From positions 14,146,531-14,210,530 of the forward strand of contig OY744615.1 in the NCBI GenBank assembly GCA_963556255.1: 64,000 nucleotides of DNA, in the 5' to 3' direction. The position numbers and the translations under genes are program-made. Source of the DNA: Allolobophora icterica (lineage: Eukaryota > Annelida > Clitellata > Crassiclitellata > Lumbricidae). The notes under the pieces are model-generated. The model did not search any database and was not told where the DNA came from. It saw nothing but the letters and a program-made list of their open reading frames with translations. Shown here in pieces: positions 1-15,500 of this stretch. Each line of letters begins with the position of its first letter. Position 1 is the stretch's first letter.

Positions 1-1794
<1,794 letters not shown>

Positions 1795-1859
1795 TCTCTG
1801 TCTTTCTTTCTGTCATTCGTTCTCTGTCTTCGTTTCTGTATTGGTCTGTCTTCTTTCTC

Positions 1860-1863
<4 letters not shown>

Positions 1864-1947
<84 letters not shown>
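1864..1947. repeat. (CT)n microsatellite
   Basis: About 40 uninterrupted CT dinucleotides, 70 bp after the GT run. Degenerate CT/GT-rich sequence (TCTGTCTCTC-like) continues to about 2510, including a second short GT run at 2128-2192. It is a homopurine/homopyrimidine tract. Confidence 0.97.
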
Positions 1948-1948
<1 letters not shown>

Positions 1949-2774
1949 TTCTCTCTCTCTCTCTCTTTTTCTCTCTCTGTGTGTCTCTGTCTCTCTCTCT
2001 GTCTCTGTATGTCTGTCTATCTGTCTGTCTCTCTCCCTCTCTTTGTTTGTCCATCTTTGTCTTGTTCTGTGTCTGTCTATGGTTCTCTGTGACCCAATCC
2101 TTGTCTGGCTTTCTCAGTTTCATTTGTTTGTCTGTGTGTGTGTGTGTGTGTGTTTCTGTGTGTGTGTTTGTGTTTGTGTGTGTGTGTGTGTCATTGAGAT
2201 TCTTCTTTGTCTGATCTGGTCTTTCAGTGTACTTGTATCTCTCTGTGTCTCTGTCAACTTTCTTCTCCTGGTCTGTTTGTCTCTGGTCTCTCTCTGGCTC
2301 TTCCTCTCTCTTGGTGTGACTCTCTCTCTCTCTCAGTCTTATCTGTCCTCTTGTTTGTCTCTGTCACGTTTACTGTCTCAGTCAGTCCTCACTCTTTCAT
2401 ATCTGGTCGCCCGTGCACATTGTGTAATTCTATCAGTCTGTCTGTCTGTCTGTGTCTCTTTCTGTCTGTGTCTGTCTGCCTCTGTTTGTCTCTCAGTGCT
2501 CCAGGTTTCTTAGTGGTTCGTTGTCGTTGTTTGAGCTGATAAATCGATCAGAAGCAGTGAAGTAGATGATTACCATATGTTTATATTCTTGTGAGGGAGG
2601 AGTTCAGTCCTTTCCTTTGATGATGTTCTGACTGGTCATCCAGTGGTCAGTATGTCCACTGTCCATCTAGATTAGAGTCCAGCTCCTCTTTAGTCTTCAG
2701 CCTCTGATTACTAAGTGAGTGTTCCTGTATCTTTATTTAGCACCTTTTCCGGAGTTATTTCGTGTGCATTTGTA

Positions 2775-2945
2775 CGAGACGCCGTATCCAATTGGTTAGA
2801 GTGCTCGCCTGTAATGTGGAGAGCGTGGGTTCATTCCTCCCCTCAGATGGTTACTGTGTAGCGACCTTGAGCTGTCCTTCACTCACAATTGCTCAGTGCC
2901 ATCGACTGACGCTTAGTCATTAGATAGTGGCGCTTTTAACCTCGA
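2775..2945 (+). mobile_element. tRNA-derived SINE, family 1 (copy 1)
   Basis: A-box-like TGGTTAGAGTGC and B-box-like GGGTTCATTCC are spaced as in a tRNA promoter. A body follows with CTTCACTCACAATTGCTCAG and the end GATAGTGGCGCTTTTAA. The same order recurs at 9981, 12075, 19742 and 23095. Confidence 0.75.
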
Positions 2946-3411
2946 GCTGTTGCTATGAAGTGTAAGCGACTTCAATTTCTTGGCCTTGGTATATGAGGTG
3001 GGTGACCAGTCCTTTCCCACTTGCCTGATTTTCATACCAACAGTGTACGGTCAGCGTTAGTTACAGAATTGTGCAGTGCATGAATTGTTTTGTCTTTTTA
3101 AATTGTTTTGTCTTCTTTGCTCCGAAGGTCGGCCGCACCATGTAGTAGTTTCTATTTTCTGCTGCCCTGAGTAAGTGGTACATAGCTAATCCCCTCCAAA
3201 TCCTTATGTTCTCAATTCAGGCTGTTCTTGGTGCTCTGTGTCCTCGCGATCCAGATGTGTTACCCTGCATTTTGTCTTTCTCCACACAGTCTCCATGTGT
3301 CCTCATAACACGACCAAAGTATATCTTCTTCCTTGACTTGATGTTAGCAGTTGACGTTCCATGCTGGTTTGTTATGTTATGGAAATTTTAAATTACGCGG
3401 TTGCGTTGCAG
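2946..3411. other. Intronic, nothing recognised
   Basis: Unique-looking DNA between SINE copy 1 and RERE exon a. No repeat or coding motif identified. Confidence 0.4.
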
Positions 3412-3578
3412 AATCTGAGAACTGGCACAACTCTGGAAATCAGAAGATGTTTTGCGTCGACTGTTACGCATTCCTTCCGAAGTACGATGACGAAAGAGGA
3501 ACAGACGAAGCGGTTGAACCACCTCCGTTCATGTTCCGACCGGTCAAGAGTGAAACCGACTGGAAACACACACTTCCG
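3412..3578 (+). CDS. RERE: RERE exon a: second half of GATA-type zinc finger
   Basis: The acceptor is TTGCAG and the donor CCG|GTCAGT. The exon needs one base from an upstream exon, so it is internal. It reads [11 protein letters not shown], then the second zinc pair FCVDC, then [10 protein letters not shown]. This order (W-H, C-x2-C, PPPFMF-PVK) is the signature of the atrophin GATA finger. The first C-x2-C pair must be on an exon outside the window. VKSE after PPPFMF fits a SUMO consensus. The 3' boundary is the least certain of the set. Confidence 0.85.
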
Positions 3579-6500
3579 GTCAGTACTCTAAGCCAGACAC
3601 TGATGATGTTTTATGTGGCTGGTATGAATACACCAGACACTTTGTGCACTGATGTTAAAAGTGTGCAACCACTATGTTTATTTGTATGATTCTGTTGTTC
3701 TGTTGTTGGTTGTAAGTAGTCAGCCATTACTCTGCTTACTTACGTCTAAGCCTAAGAAGGGATGTAGACAGGTACAGAAGAGAGATTGCAACTTGAACGG
3801 AATTAGAAGGAACACACACATGTGCGTTTGTGTGTGTGTGTGTGTGTTTCTGTGCATGTGTTTTTCTGTCTATGTGTGTCTCTGTGTTTGTCTGTCTGTC
3901 AGTGTGTTTCTGTCTGTTTGTGTGTTGTTGTGCATGTGTTTCTCTGTGCGTGTTTGTCTGTGTATGTGTTTCTCTGTGTGTTTCTGTTTGTGTCTGTGTA
4001 GGTGTTTCTGTCTGTGTGTCTGTCTGTTTCTGTGTGTATGTCTGTCTCTGTGTGTTTCTGTCTGTGTGTGTGTCTGTCTGTCAGCAGTGGCAGCGCCACG
4101 ATTTGAAAAGTGGTACGGCAAATTAGAGTAAAAATGTACGGTAAAATTATGTTTTTTCCGTAAAACCTTAAAAAGTGGTACGTCAAAAACCGTACAACAA
4201 ACATAGGCGGCGCCGCCACTATCTGTCAGTGTGTTTCTATCTGTATGTGTGTTTTTGTGCATGTGTATTTCTGTGTGTGTTTCTGTCTATGTGCGTGTTT
4301 CTATCTGTCTGTGTGTGTTGTTGTGCATGTGATCTCCGTGCGTGTCTGTCTGTGTATGTATTTCTCTGTGTGTTTCTGTCTCTGTGTGTTTCTGTCTCTG
4401 TGTGTGTGTTTGTGTCTGTGTAGGTGTTTCTGTCTGTATGTCTGTCTGTGTATGTGTTTCTGTGTGTATGTCTGTCTGTGTGTGTTTCTGTCTGTGTGTG
4501 TGTCTGTCTGTGTGTTTTTTCTCTGTGTATGTCTGTCTGTGTGTGTTTCTGTCTGTGTGTGTGTCTGTCTGTGTGTTTTTTTCTCTGTGTGTGTCTGTCT
4601 TTGTATGTGCTTCTGTGTGTGGTCTGTCTGTGTGTATGTTTCTGTGCATGTTGTTGTGTGTTTGTGTGTGTGTGTCTGTATATATTTCTATAATTAGAAA
4701 TCTGCTTGTTACACATACATCTGCATGTATTGTATGCTCTATATTGTGTAAACTATTTGTAAACCAAAGTGTGGTATTAGCAGTTGGTAATAATAAAGAA
4801 TATATTAATTACTTAAATAATGATAATAGGAATGCATGTGTTTATCTTTAATATGTGGGCTACATGTTAGTATTCTATGAGGTTGCTTCCAGATTCCAGT
4901 TTGCTGAGCTGGACATGAGACGTGCTTTACCTTGGCCATACACAATCCTGTTGTCCATTCTGTGGCCATTAGACCAGACACTCCGACAGCCATCTCTTCC
5001 ATCTCTTCGTTCCTGTTTTTCTGACCATGCCTCACCAACCTTTCACCCTCCTTCCATCGCCAGATGGCTTTATTTTCCGTTGGCGTTTTATCCGTCTTTT
5101 GTGGCGAAATGAGTGTCATATGCTGCGTATTCGGCGCCGATTTATTTATGTTATTATCGAACTGATCAAAGCAGGGCGTAGATTAGATTGTGCACCTTAT
5201 TTCTCGTGTCAGGCGATTGTTGTTTGGACAACGGTTGTTCTTTTTGTTGCTTGGAGGCAGTGTGAAATGAGTTATGTGCCGCTGTTGATGGGTGATTGAT
5301 TGTTGTGCTGGTTGTTTGATGTTGTGGTTGTTGTATCAGTTGTATGTTGTCCTGGTTGTATGTTTGTTCTGGCTGTTGTAGTGGTTGCCTGTCATTGTAG
5401 TTATATACTGTTTTGTTTGTCTGTTGTCGTGGTTGTTAGTGGTATGTTGTCTTGGTTGTTAGTTGTATGGTGTCATGGTTGTCTCTTGTCTTGGGTTTCT
5501 GATGTCCTGGTTTTCTGTTATGTTGGTTGTCTATTGTTCTGGTTGTGTGTTTCTTGGTTATGTGTTGTCCTGTTTGTCTGTTGTCATCGTTGTCCATCTG
5601 TTGATTGTTTATTGTCTTGGTTGTCTGTGGTCCTTTGGTCCTAGTCTTTTGTTGACCTTGTTGTCTGTTGTCATGGTTTTTTGTTGTATGGGTTTTGTAT
5701 TCATCATCTTGATTTTCTGTTGTACTGGTTGTTTGTTGTCATGGTTATCAGTTGTCCTTGTTTTGCATTAGATGTCTCAATTAGCGGGCTTTATTATGCT
5801 TTCATTCGTTTAGTTATGATCGGCATTTGATTTCCTGTGTAATGTTGCCTCTGTAACCTGAACCTTTGAACAGAAGCCGTGTCTTGCCTAGTGATTGTCC
5901 GGGTCGCCTTGTTTCCGTAGTTACTGGGGTTTGATTCTTGTCCGAGCTGAATGAACTACTCTGGTTTTTTGTTCTGCTTCACTGTAAAGTGTTTCATTAT
6001 TTACTGTCTCTTTCGAAAGGTTCTTGAGGTGCGTTCTGTTTTTATAGAACGACCCAGGTGCATACTTACATAATCGCTTCAGATAAGGGTTTACTGACTT
6101 CGATAATAATGAGCAATTAATCAAATAAAATATAAATATTGTGTCTCACTTTATCTTATCTGCTATGGTTTACTTGGAGTGAACATCGGCGATACCATGT
6201 GCTTTATAATCACGACACCATAGAAGTCACTTGATTAGATTTCTTTGTAGGTAGCTGGGCCTGGCTTCTGGGCCGTGCTATACAATCTGTTCACACCCAG
6301 CCGAGTTCCTTGGCTTTTGGACTTTTCTTGACTCCAGTCGTTTTTGTTTTTGTTCCAACCTGCCTATCCCCTGAGGCTGCCTCTTTGTCTTATCAGACTC
6401 ACCCTTGGAATTGACTGGATTAAGGATCTGTTTTTTACAGTCACTGTTCACTCTGAGCTGTGTGGCTGTGCTTTTGATGCTCCTGTGCTCTATGAAATAT

Positions 6501-9500
6501 ATATAGTCAAACAGAAATTCATTAAAAGAAATCATTCTGTGCAAGTTCAAAGACATGCAAACAAGAACTTTAATTTTGACTTAAAGGGAACACTGAGGGC
6601 ACATTGCTTTGACTTAGAACAGGGATGGCCAACCTGTGGGCCACATGCGGCCCGCAGGCTGCTGATAGGCGGCCCACACGACCACTTTTTAAATTAGTGT
6701 TTCACACTGACTACAAGACTCTGAACATTACAGTTAACCTGGAAGGAAATTTTGTGTTGTAATCTCTAGTGACCTAGTAGTACCTGTTTTTCAACTTTTT
6801 TAGAATATAAATAAAACATTGGTATTTTCTTTCGAGGCGCTGAGGAAATCACTTGCAGCCTGTCCGCCGCGTGCTTACTAAAAATTATAGTGGCCCATAT
6901 GCAAGAAAAGGTTGGCCACCCCTGACTTAGCAAGAGGGAAAATTGATTCAACTTAGAGGAACCAATGCCTCAACTTAGAGGGAACTTTGTTTAAACTTAT
7001 GGGGAGCATTGCTTCAAATGCCAGTGATTGTTGCTTATTATTAAATTTATTGCTTTTGTCCTATTATGTGTCCCATTATCAACCTGATGTGGTCTTACTT
7101 ATCAGATAACTACCATAATGATGATTGTCTAGCACTGGGTTTCTTGAAGAAACATGAGGCCATTGCTTGATTGCATAATGACTTTGATGTTTTGTGGACC
7201 CTGGGTGAGCTGGTGCTTTAGGGTAATGTTTTCAGTTGGTCGTTTTACGGTATGTTATATGGACATGCGTCCTTTCTTTTGATTATTATTTGTGGCCATT
7301 TGGCGTATTAATGGATTCACAGTATTAATATGTAGTGCATGACTATTTAGCAATTCAGTGAATTGGTTGTAATTGAGCTGATATATGGTTGGTTTTGATA
7401 CTGTAGTTTTTCTTCGGTTGGTTGGTTTGCTGCCGTTTGTGGTGTAATAAAGGTGTTTATTATCTAGTGATCATGATCAGTCAGTGATGCTGAGCAGTTG
7501 TACCTTAATGGCCTGCTCAAGGTCCTTACAGTACCATAAAGTTAATGTAAGTTTGTTATTTTGTTTATCCAGGAGCTGGATAAGTTGGTCATGGAAGGAA
7601 AGGAGAGCAGCAGTTGCCCGGAGACTTCGGACGAGGGTCGTCCGGAAGAGCGCACCTCTCCTAGCGCTGGAAGCACCTACAGCAGCACAAGCAGCATCGC
7701 CAAGGAAGTGGCACCGAGCTCCGTTGCCAAGGAGACAGCACCAGCAGTCAAAGATACCATCACTGTAGGACAGTTTTTATGGAAGTGTTGTCTAGTATTG
7801 TTATTCTGCTGCTGGACTGAGATCATCTCTGAGAAGTTTTGTTGGAGAGGCACTATATAAGTACTATGAATGAGTGTCTGTATAGTTTCGTCTAAATGTA
7901 ACGAGGTTCTGTTACAAGAAGGTCATTGTCATATCAAGAGGGTCCTGACGAGACTTGACCTGCTGGAACTCTCACTGAACGCACACTGCTTACTGTAGCT
8001 AGAGTAATGCACCAGGCTGCAAGACAAATCAGACCTGCTGTTAGTTTTCTACAGTGACTTAGTGTATGTGAACGTATCTGTTTCAAGATGGGCGCCTCGT
8101 GTGTAAGGCTGACACTTCTCAGTGAAAAAATATACAAGTGGTATAGGGAAGGGGGCGGGGGTGACTGACTGGCTGTTCTTCAATCCTACCGCCTGTATCT
8201 GATGCCATGCCACTAACCAATGATGACCAACTTGGAATTAGGCCTTAGTGCATAGATTTAAACACATATTCATACTTCATTACTAATCGAAGTCGGCAAA
8301 TAATGCCCTATACTATCCGGTATCCAGAATCGGCAAAAAAAAACAAAATAGGTTATGCCCTACTGATGTACCAAGCTGACACTGCTTATGTACAAAGCTG
8401 ACACTCCTAATGTATGAAGCACATGCAAATCATTTGCCATCTTACTAAATATTTTCCATGGTTACACGCTGTAACTGTGTTAAGCCCGTACTGTCCATGT
8501 TGCAATGCAAGCACTTTAACCAGTCAGTTACCGTGTCCCGTTATAAGTACTGGTATCAGTACAGTGCTAACTTGTGGATATAAGTTTCAATATTCATTTA
8601 CCGACCGGTGAATTAGTTGTCTTAGCCTGAGCACTGTTGCTGTCTTTTCTAGGCTTCCAAGTGCTGCATTGAAACTGGAACAGATGAGACTCCAACTAAG
8701 GTAATTTATCTCGCCGTTCATTTTAGGAGACAATGAAGTCTGAAGTTAGCAGAAAGTAAGGTAAGTTAAGGTGCAGCACGATGGTCTATAGGTAAAACGC
8801 TTGGTTATGGGTCATGCAGTTGGGGGTTTGACTCCATGTATTGGCCGTGGGTTAGTTGTTTGCTGTCACCAAGCAGTATAATTTGGTGCTGGCACAAGGT
8901 GGGAAGTACACAGCAAGTCACTGGTCAATGTGTCCAAGACCTTTGGATTCGTCTGTTGATGGTTCAAGGGCCGATTGCAGGAAATGAGGTCCTGCCTTAC
9001 ACTCCACATGGGGTATTGGAAAGGTAAGTTTACAGAAGATTAGTGTAAGAAGTTTGAGAGAAGTGAAGTTTGAAAGGGGTGCACGTCTGTCTAGTGATTA
9101 GTGTGCTGGACTTGCAACCGAGGTGTCAGGGTTTCAAATCCCTGCAAGGGCAGAAATTTACTGCGAGATATCTGCTTCAACTGTTTCGCCAACCAACTCA
9201 TCTGTTGTGATTACACTGACCTTGTACTGTCAATGGGAAGATCAGACCACGAGGGAGAGTGCTAAACACCCTCATTATGCCGAGGCGATGAAAATGAAGT
9301 CTAGGGGTCAGCCGGGTAGACATTTTCCACCGAGTACCGAATCTGAGTATTTGGGTGTACTATTTGCCGGATCCGGGTACGAACCGAGTACCATTTTTTC
9401 CATATGCGAATCTTCACATTTTCATGTAATAAGAAATTATCGATATAAATTTCTGTGCTTGTAATAACTGACTAATACATTTTGAATTATATAAATAAAT

Positions 9501-12500
9501 AATCAATGAAATGGATTTGACTTCCATTATGGACTTCCGGTGATGGAGTTTTTTGGACTTTTCTTCTTGAAAATGAATATACTAGATGAAGCTCAAAGCT
9601 GATATATTGAGCCTAAAAATTCCGGCATGCGAGGCAGACAAGCAACTATTTGTGTGTACAGAGTATGAGGCGAATACTTCCGAATAGTGCCGAAAAACTG
9701 GATATTCGGCCGAGGCAAATGTCCGAGGCGATTTCCGGCTGACCCCTAATGAAGTCACTAACACCTCATACCCATGGCTGCCTCTTGGGGCTGGCTTAAG
9801 GAACTGCTCTTGTTCTTCTAAGTTTGAAGGAAGTTAAGATTAAACAAGCAACTTCAGCTAACGGAAGATGAGATTAGGGGATTGCCACAGTGCAAATGGA
9901 TTTGAATTGGACAATTTGCCATTCATGCCACAGTGCACTTTGGATTTGGACCCTAGACTTGACATGCATTTTGTGGAACATGATAACCAGTTGGTTTGAA
10001 CACTCACCTTGTAATGCAGAGAGTATGAGTTTGAGCCTACTCTGAGATTTTTCAGTGTGGGGACCTTGAGTAAGTCCTTCACTCACTATTGCTCAGCACC
10101 ACTGATCGATAATTGTTCAATTGTAATCTGCCACTTCAAGAATAAACTCATCATTGGCGCTCCCAACCTGAACCAGTAAAATCAATGTCTAATAAGACAG
10201 CCTTCAGGTGCTTGTGAATCTGTGCTTGGTCATTCGATAGTGGCACTTAAGAAATGCATAATAATAATTCATATTTTGAAATGTGCTGTGTTCTTTACTT
10301 TGTAGACTCGAGCAGGAACTCCAAGCGAGTCACTGTCCGAAGCGAGCAGTGTTTTTGGAGGAGAAAATGAGGAAAATGAACATGAGAGTGAAATGGAAAA
10401 CAACCCAGTTAGTTTTACTTTGATTGCTTTGATTTGAAGAATAAATTAGAATAAAGGTTTAATAAATTTTAATTTAATTAATAAGAAGGGTAGGTAACTG
10501 GTCTCACAAGTACAAGGTGTTGAGAGCAGAGTGGAAAAAATCTGGTTAGTTATTCTGTATCTGGAAAGTTTAATTTTTAAACATTTCAGTTGGCTACTTT
10601 GTTCCACTAACTGCACACCAACTGGCTACCATGAATCAGTCAGGTACATAGATCGAAATTTAATTGTTTTGGGACATGGGCCCTGTGACATATATTGTAC
10701 GAGTATGTCAAGCATAGTTTTAAATTATAATTACTATCGCGCCGGTGTCTAATGCACAAGGCATCAACCAGTGGCTCACCAAGTGTATCTGCAAAATGTC
10801 TTACTTGACCCATAAGGTAAGGCTGTATTACACGTCTCAACATTATTCTTCTAAGGTGGCCTAAGGATTCAAGTTTGAGATTGTTTCAAGCAGTTTTATA
10901 AATTTCTAACAGTTGTCCTATTCTGCACCTTTCTCATCTAGACATATCTTCAATTGTTCTTCTGACTGGAATTCAATTTGTTTCCAGGATGAAGCAAGTT
11001 CTGGTGTTTGTTCGAACGTTCCCAGTCCATCAGAGCAGTACCCGAGACCTGCGATCAATCTGGCACCAAAGGAGTGTGACACAATCACTGGTGAACCCCA
11101 GGCACCCAGCGAATGGACCTCTGCAGAACCAATGTCACTCAAAGAAAAACCAGAACCCATGGAAGAGAAGGGCAAGGTCATCCCTGCTCCAGATATTCCT
11201 CCTCCGTCGTCGATCCATTCCCGTCAGTGGCTCGGATTCGACAGCAGACCCCTCGACCCAAGTCAAGCGATCGTGAAGAGCGAGCCGTGTTACGATGCAG
11301 ACCTGAAGATCAAGTCGGAAGCACGGTGCGATGATCACGACCTTGGCGATCATTCGAAGAGAGTGCAGCTGCCACAGTACATGCATCCACAGGTCCCTTG
11401 GTCGGAGGTCAAAGGTCGCGATGATACAAAGCCGCAGAGAGCAGTGGCGAGCGTCGCTCCGACGCAACTCACCAAACAGGAGAGCGCCGAAACTATGCAG
11501 TCGGTCGGTCGTGTGTCATCGCCACACTACTCTCTGCAGCCTCCGCCTCCACTGGCACCACTGACGATGGCACCAGCTCTGACGATGGCACCGCCGCTGA
11601 CGATGCCTCAGACGCCGCGAAGCGAAGCCACTACCCCTTCGATGCGACTGTCACCCGCGGTTCTTCAGGCGCCACCAGAGGTCGCTTTTCCACTACATTC
11701 TCCATTTGTGCAGACGCCAACCAAGGGCGTGGACAGTTACACGCAGGACAGGAGAAGGCTGCCATCCTCGTCGCCGGGGACGGTGGGACATCGGGATAGG
11801 GACAGGGACAGGTCAAGGTCCCGTTCGAGGTCAAGGTCGCGATCGCCAACTCGTGATTCCGATTCCGAGAGAGACGTGAGGCGCAGTCCGAGCCCCGAGC
11901 CGCACATGGTGAACGAGGAATTCTTTCGAAGTAAAAGTGCCATGTAAGTCTCGTTCGTTTGCAGTACTTGTTGTTTACATTCAATTCCCTGCGTTAACCA
12001 TCACAAAACGCCACTAGAAGTCTTCTCTCTCTTGCCTAAGAGACAACACATCTAGGCGGGGATTGGTAACTGTTGAGACACAGTAGCTGACTGGTTAGAG
12101 TGGACTTGCCTTGTAATGGGGAGAGTACAGGTTTCAGCCTCCTCCCCTGATGCAATTGCTGTGCAGGGATCTTGAGCAAGTCCACTCATAACAGCTCAGT
12201 GCTATTGATTAATGCTTGGTCATCAGATAGTGGCGCTTAAAAATACATAATAATGATCATAAAATAATGATTATAATGATAATAATGACATACAACACTG
12301 AGTTGCAGTTGTTGTTGGCATTTTATTAACTATTAACCCCTAGGCCTCTGCGTCTTTTCCACAAGCTCGTGAAGACCATTATGTTCGATTGTGGTTTCAT
12401 TGTTTTCTCAGGAGTGCCCCTGATCAGCCTCTTTGATGAATTGGCACTATATAAATTTACAGTTACAAATTCCAACAGTTACAGTTTAGAATTCTTAGAT

Positions 12501-15500
12501 TCAAACGGATGCGTCCATTTGCTGTTGTAGATTAATCAAGCGCTGGTACCGAGGAAACAACACGTGCTCGCGATGTGACCTGGAGTTTCATCCAGTGGCT
12601 GGTTCGAAACTCGCCCACAGGCGAGAGGAGAGGCAGGCCAAAGCGTCACATTCTTCGTCAAGCACTGGAAAGATTTCGCACGGATCGTCAGGGGTCTCGA
12701 AGGAAAGCCGGAAAATGGATCCAAGAAAGGAAGATGAGAAGGTTGGTATTAAACGTCTGCCAAATTCGCAGTTGTTTGTTTTGGTGATTACTTTTTATGT
12801 ATGTATTGCTTTGAATTAATTAATTAATTAATTACTCTTTATTTGCAATGGTTTGTTTGATTTTTGTTTTGCTTTGTTTATTCTTTTAAGTAATTTTAAA
12901 ATCACTGCACTTACTAGCCTCGAATCTGTTAAAGTGCCTCTGTAAACAAATTGAAAATTGTGGTAAGTTAACTTGTGACTGTTGTTTTATTATTATTTTT
13001 ACCTAAAGTTGAAATAATTTCTCAGAAATTAAAACACTATGTTTGAAGTGGAAAATGATATCTTACCAATTATCATTATTACTATTATTTTTATTATTAT
13101 TATTATTACTATTATTATTACACTATAATTTTATTGTTATTATTTACTATTGTTATTACTACTACTACTACTGCTACTACTACTACTACTACTACTGTTA
13201 TTACTGTTATTATTATTATTATTTTTAATCAGATGTATCTGTTACACTCGTATATAAATTCGTCTCGAAGTGTGGGTGTCACAGGAAAGCCAAGTCTTGA
13301 AATTGTTTGCACAGCGAACTAAAGATGGAAAAGGGTCTCCCGTAAAGCAAGTGCTTAGAAACTCCACTGATATGATTGTATCATATCGTATCTGGGAATC
13401 TGTAAAGCACCACTCGCAGCATAAGCTATTCAGAGGCGCTCTCAGAGTGACAGTTCGGAGGGAAAAGAAGAGTCTTCAGTCAGCGGAGAGAAGAGGAGAA
13501 TGTCCTAGCTAAAATCTTAGTACGGATTGAGGTGGAAAGGTCATTCCATAGAGTAGGGCCAAGGATGGCAAAGGCACGATGTTGGGGAGGGGGTAAGAAT
13601 GAGGAGAAAGGAGTTTGTGCATAAAGTTGCAGAGGCACTTATGGGCTATTCCCTGTTGTGTTCTAAAGACAAGGAGAAGGACCTTGTATTGGATGCGGGA
13701 AGCAACGGGAAGCCAGTGCAGAACATTGATCGTGTAGTTTGTAATATGGGAGAAATAAGGGAGACGAGCAATGCGCTTGCCAGTGGCATTCAAGACAGAC
13801 CGGAGGGGCGTAAGGCGTACCTTGAGGCTTGGGCAACCCCTCAAGCAAATATGTGTGATACTCTGCTATTTTAAATAACTTTACTTTTATATCTGTACTT
13901 ATAATACAGTCAACATTTGACTGCGTGCATTCAAAAATATAAAGCCATACTAATATAATATTTTATGATGTCATCTTAAACACTTTAGGCTAATATGCTG
14001 CAAAGGCAGTGGAGGTTATTTTCAGCCTTTCAGTACAGAGGCTATTACAAAGGGGTCCATGAGATCATGGACAAGTGTACAAAAATGAATTGTGACCTGT
14101 GCATCATCATCATCACCTGTTCCTGTAGCCTGTTAACTTGGCGGCGATGGGTACGAATAAATGATCTCTATTGTCATCGGTCATTTGTCAGTCCATTGCC
14201 CCCTTAGCGGTAGTCCAAGTGATGTTATGTAGTCATTTATTATTATTATTATTATTATTAATGAGCTTTTATATAGCGCCCCTTCAAGGTTATCTACTCA
14301 GGAGCGGTCCTAGTCCAACCACGGCTAAAGAGAGAAGTTTTTAAGTTTGCAAGAAACAAGGTAGAGTGAGTCATAGGGACCAGGCGAAGTGCAACAGGAA
14401 GGCCATTCCAGGTTGCAGGTCCAGCGACCGAAAAAGAACGTCGCTGCATATATATTATCTATCCAGCGTAGTCTTGGTCTGCCTTTGTTTCTTTTTCCTT
14501 CGAATCTTCACATAGCATAAGCATATTCGGCATAGAGCTGGACCCAATAGGCTGCCTGACATTGGACGCTGGCTTCTTATTTCAGCTCCCGAGTACCATA
14601 ATCCAGAGTCTACGGTCCTTACTCGATCGACAAGCATTTTGCCATAATCCCAAATCCCCCAGAGAAACGGACGGAGTGTCATTCGGTCGGTTTAACGACG
14701 AGCGCTGACAGACAGGCACAGACAGGCAGAGGGACAGAGGCAGACAGACAGACACAGGCAGCGACAGACAGACACAGGCAGAGAGACAGGCATAGGAACA
14801 GACAGGCACAGGCAGGCAGACGCAGGCAGAGAAACATAGACAGATACAGGCAGAGAGAGACAGACATAGGCAGAGAGACAGACACAGGCAGAGAAACAGA
14901 TACAGGCAGATGGACAGAGGCAAACAGACGGATAGACAGACACAGGCAGAGAGAGACAGTCTCAGACAGACACAGGCAGAGGGACAGAGGCAACAGACGG
15001 ACAGACAGACAGACAGGCAGATAAACAGACAGACACATACATAACGAAGCAGACATACAGAGAGACAGAAGGATGCCAACAGACACATTGAGACGCACAC
15101 AGACACACAGAAAGAGAGAGAGACAGAGAGCCTTAGCGATTATTTACCGTTTGCTTAAAGACCTTAGAAGTCAATCGCCGATGCATCTAAGTCTATCCGT
15201 TCCCAATAAGATTCCGACCGGCAGCGGTGGCATCGGCCACTGCCGCAGCCAACCTCCTCCTCCTCCTGCGAGGCCGGAGAATTTGTTGCTGGCCCCTAAT
15301 TCCCCCGCAGCGCTTACACGTCCGTCCGCACGGCCGACATTTTCCTAATCATTTCTTGACGATTCGGTCGTCGTTCCGTCTTCGTTAGTTCGGCCGCTCG
15401 TGTCAAGTCGGTCGCATTTGATTTGTTGTCATGGCAACGTAATCAGCGCCGCGTATCGAAGGTGTCTGTCCGGCGTGTCGAGTTGCAACGGTTGAGGAGG

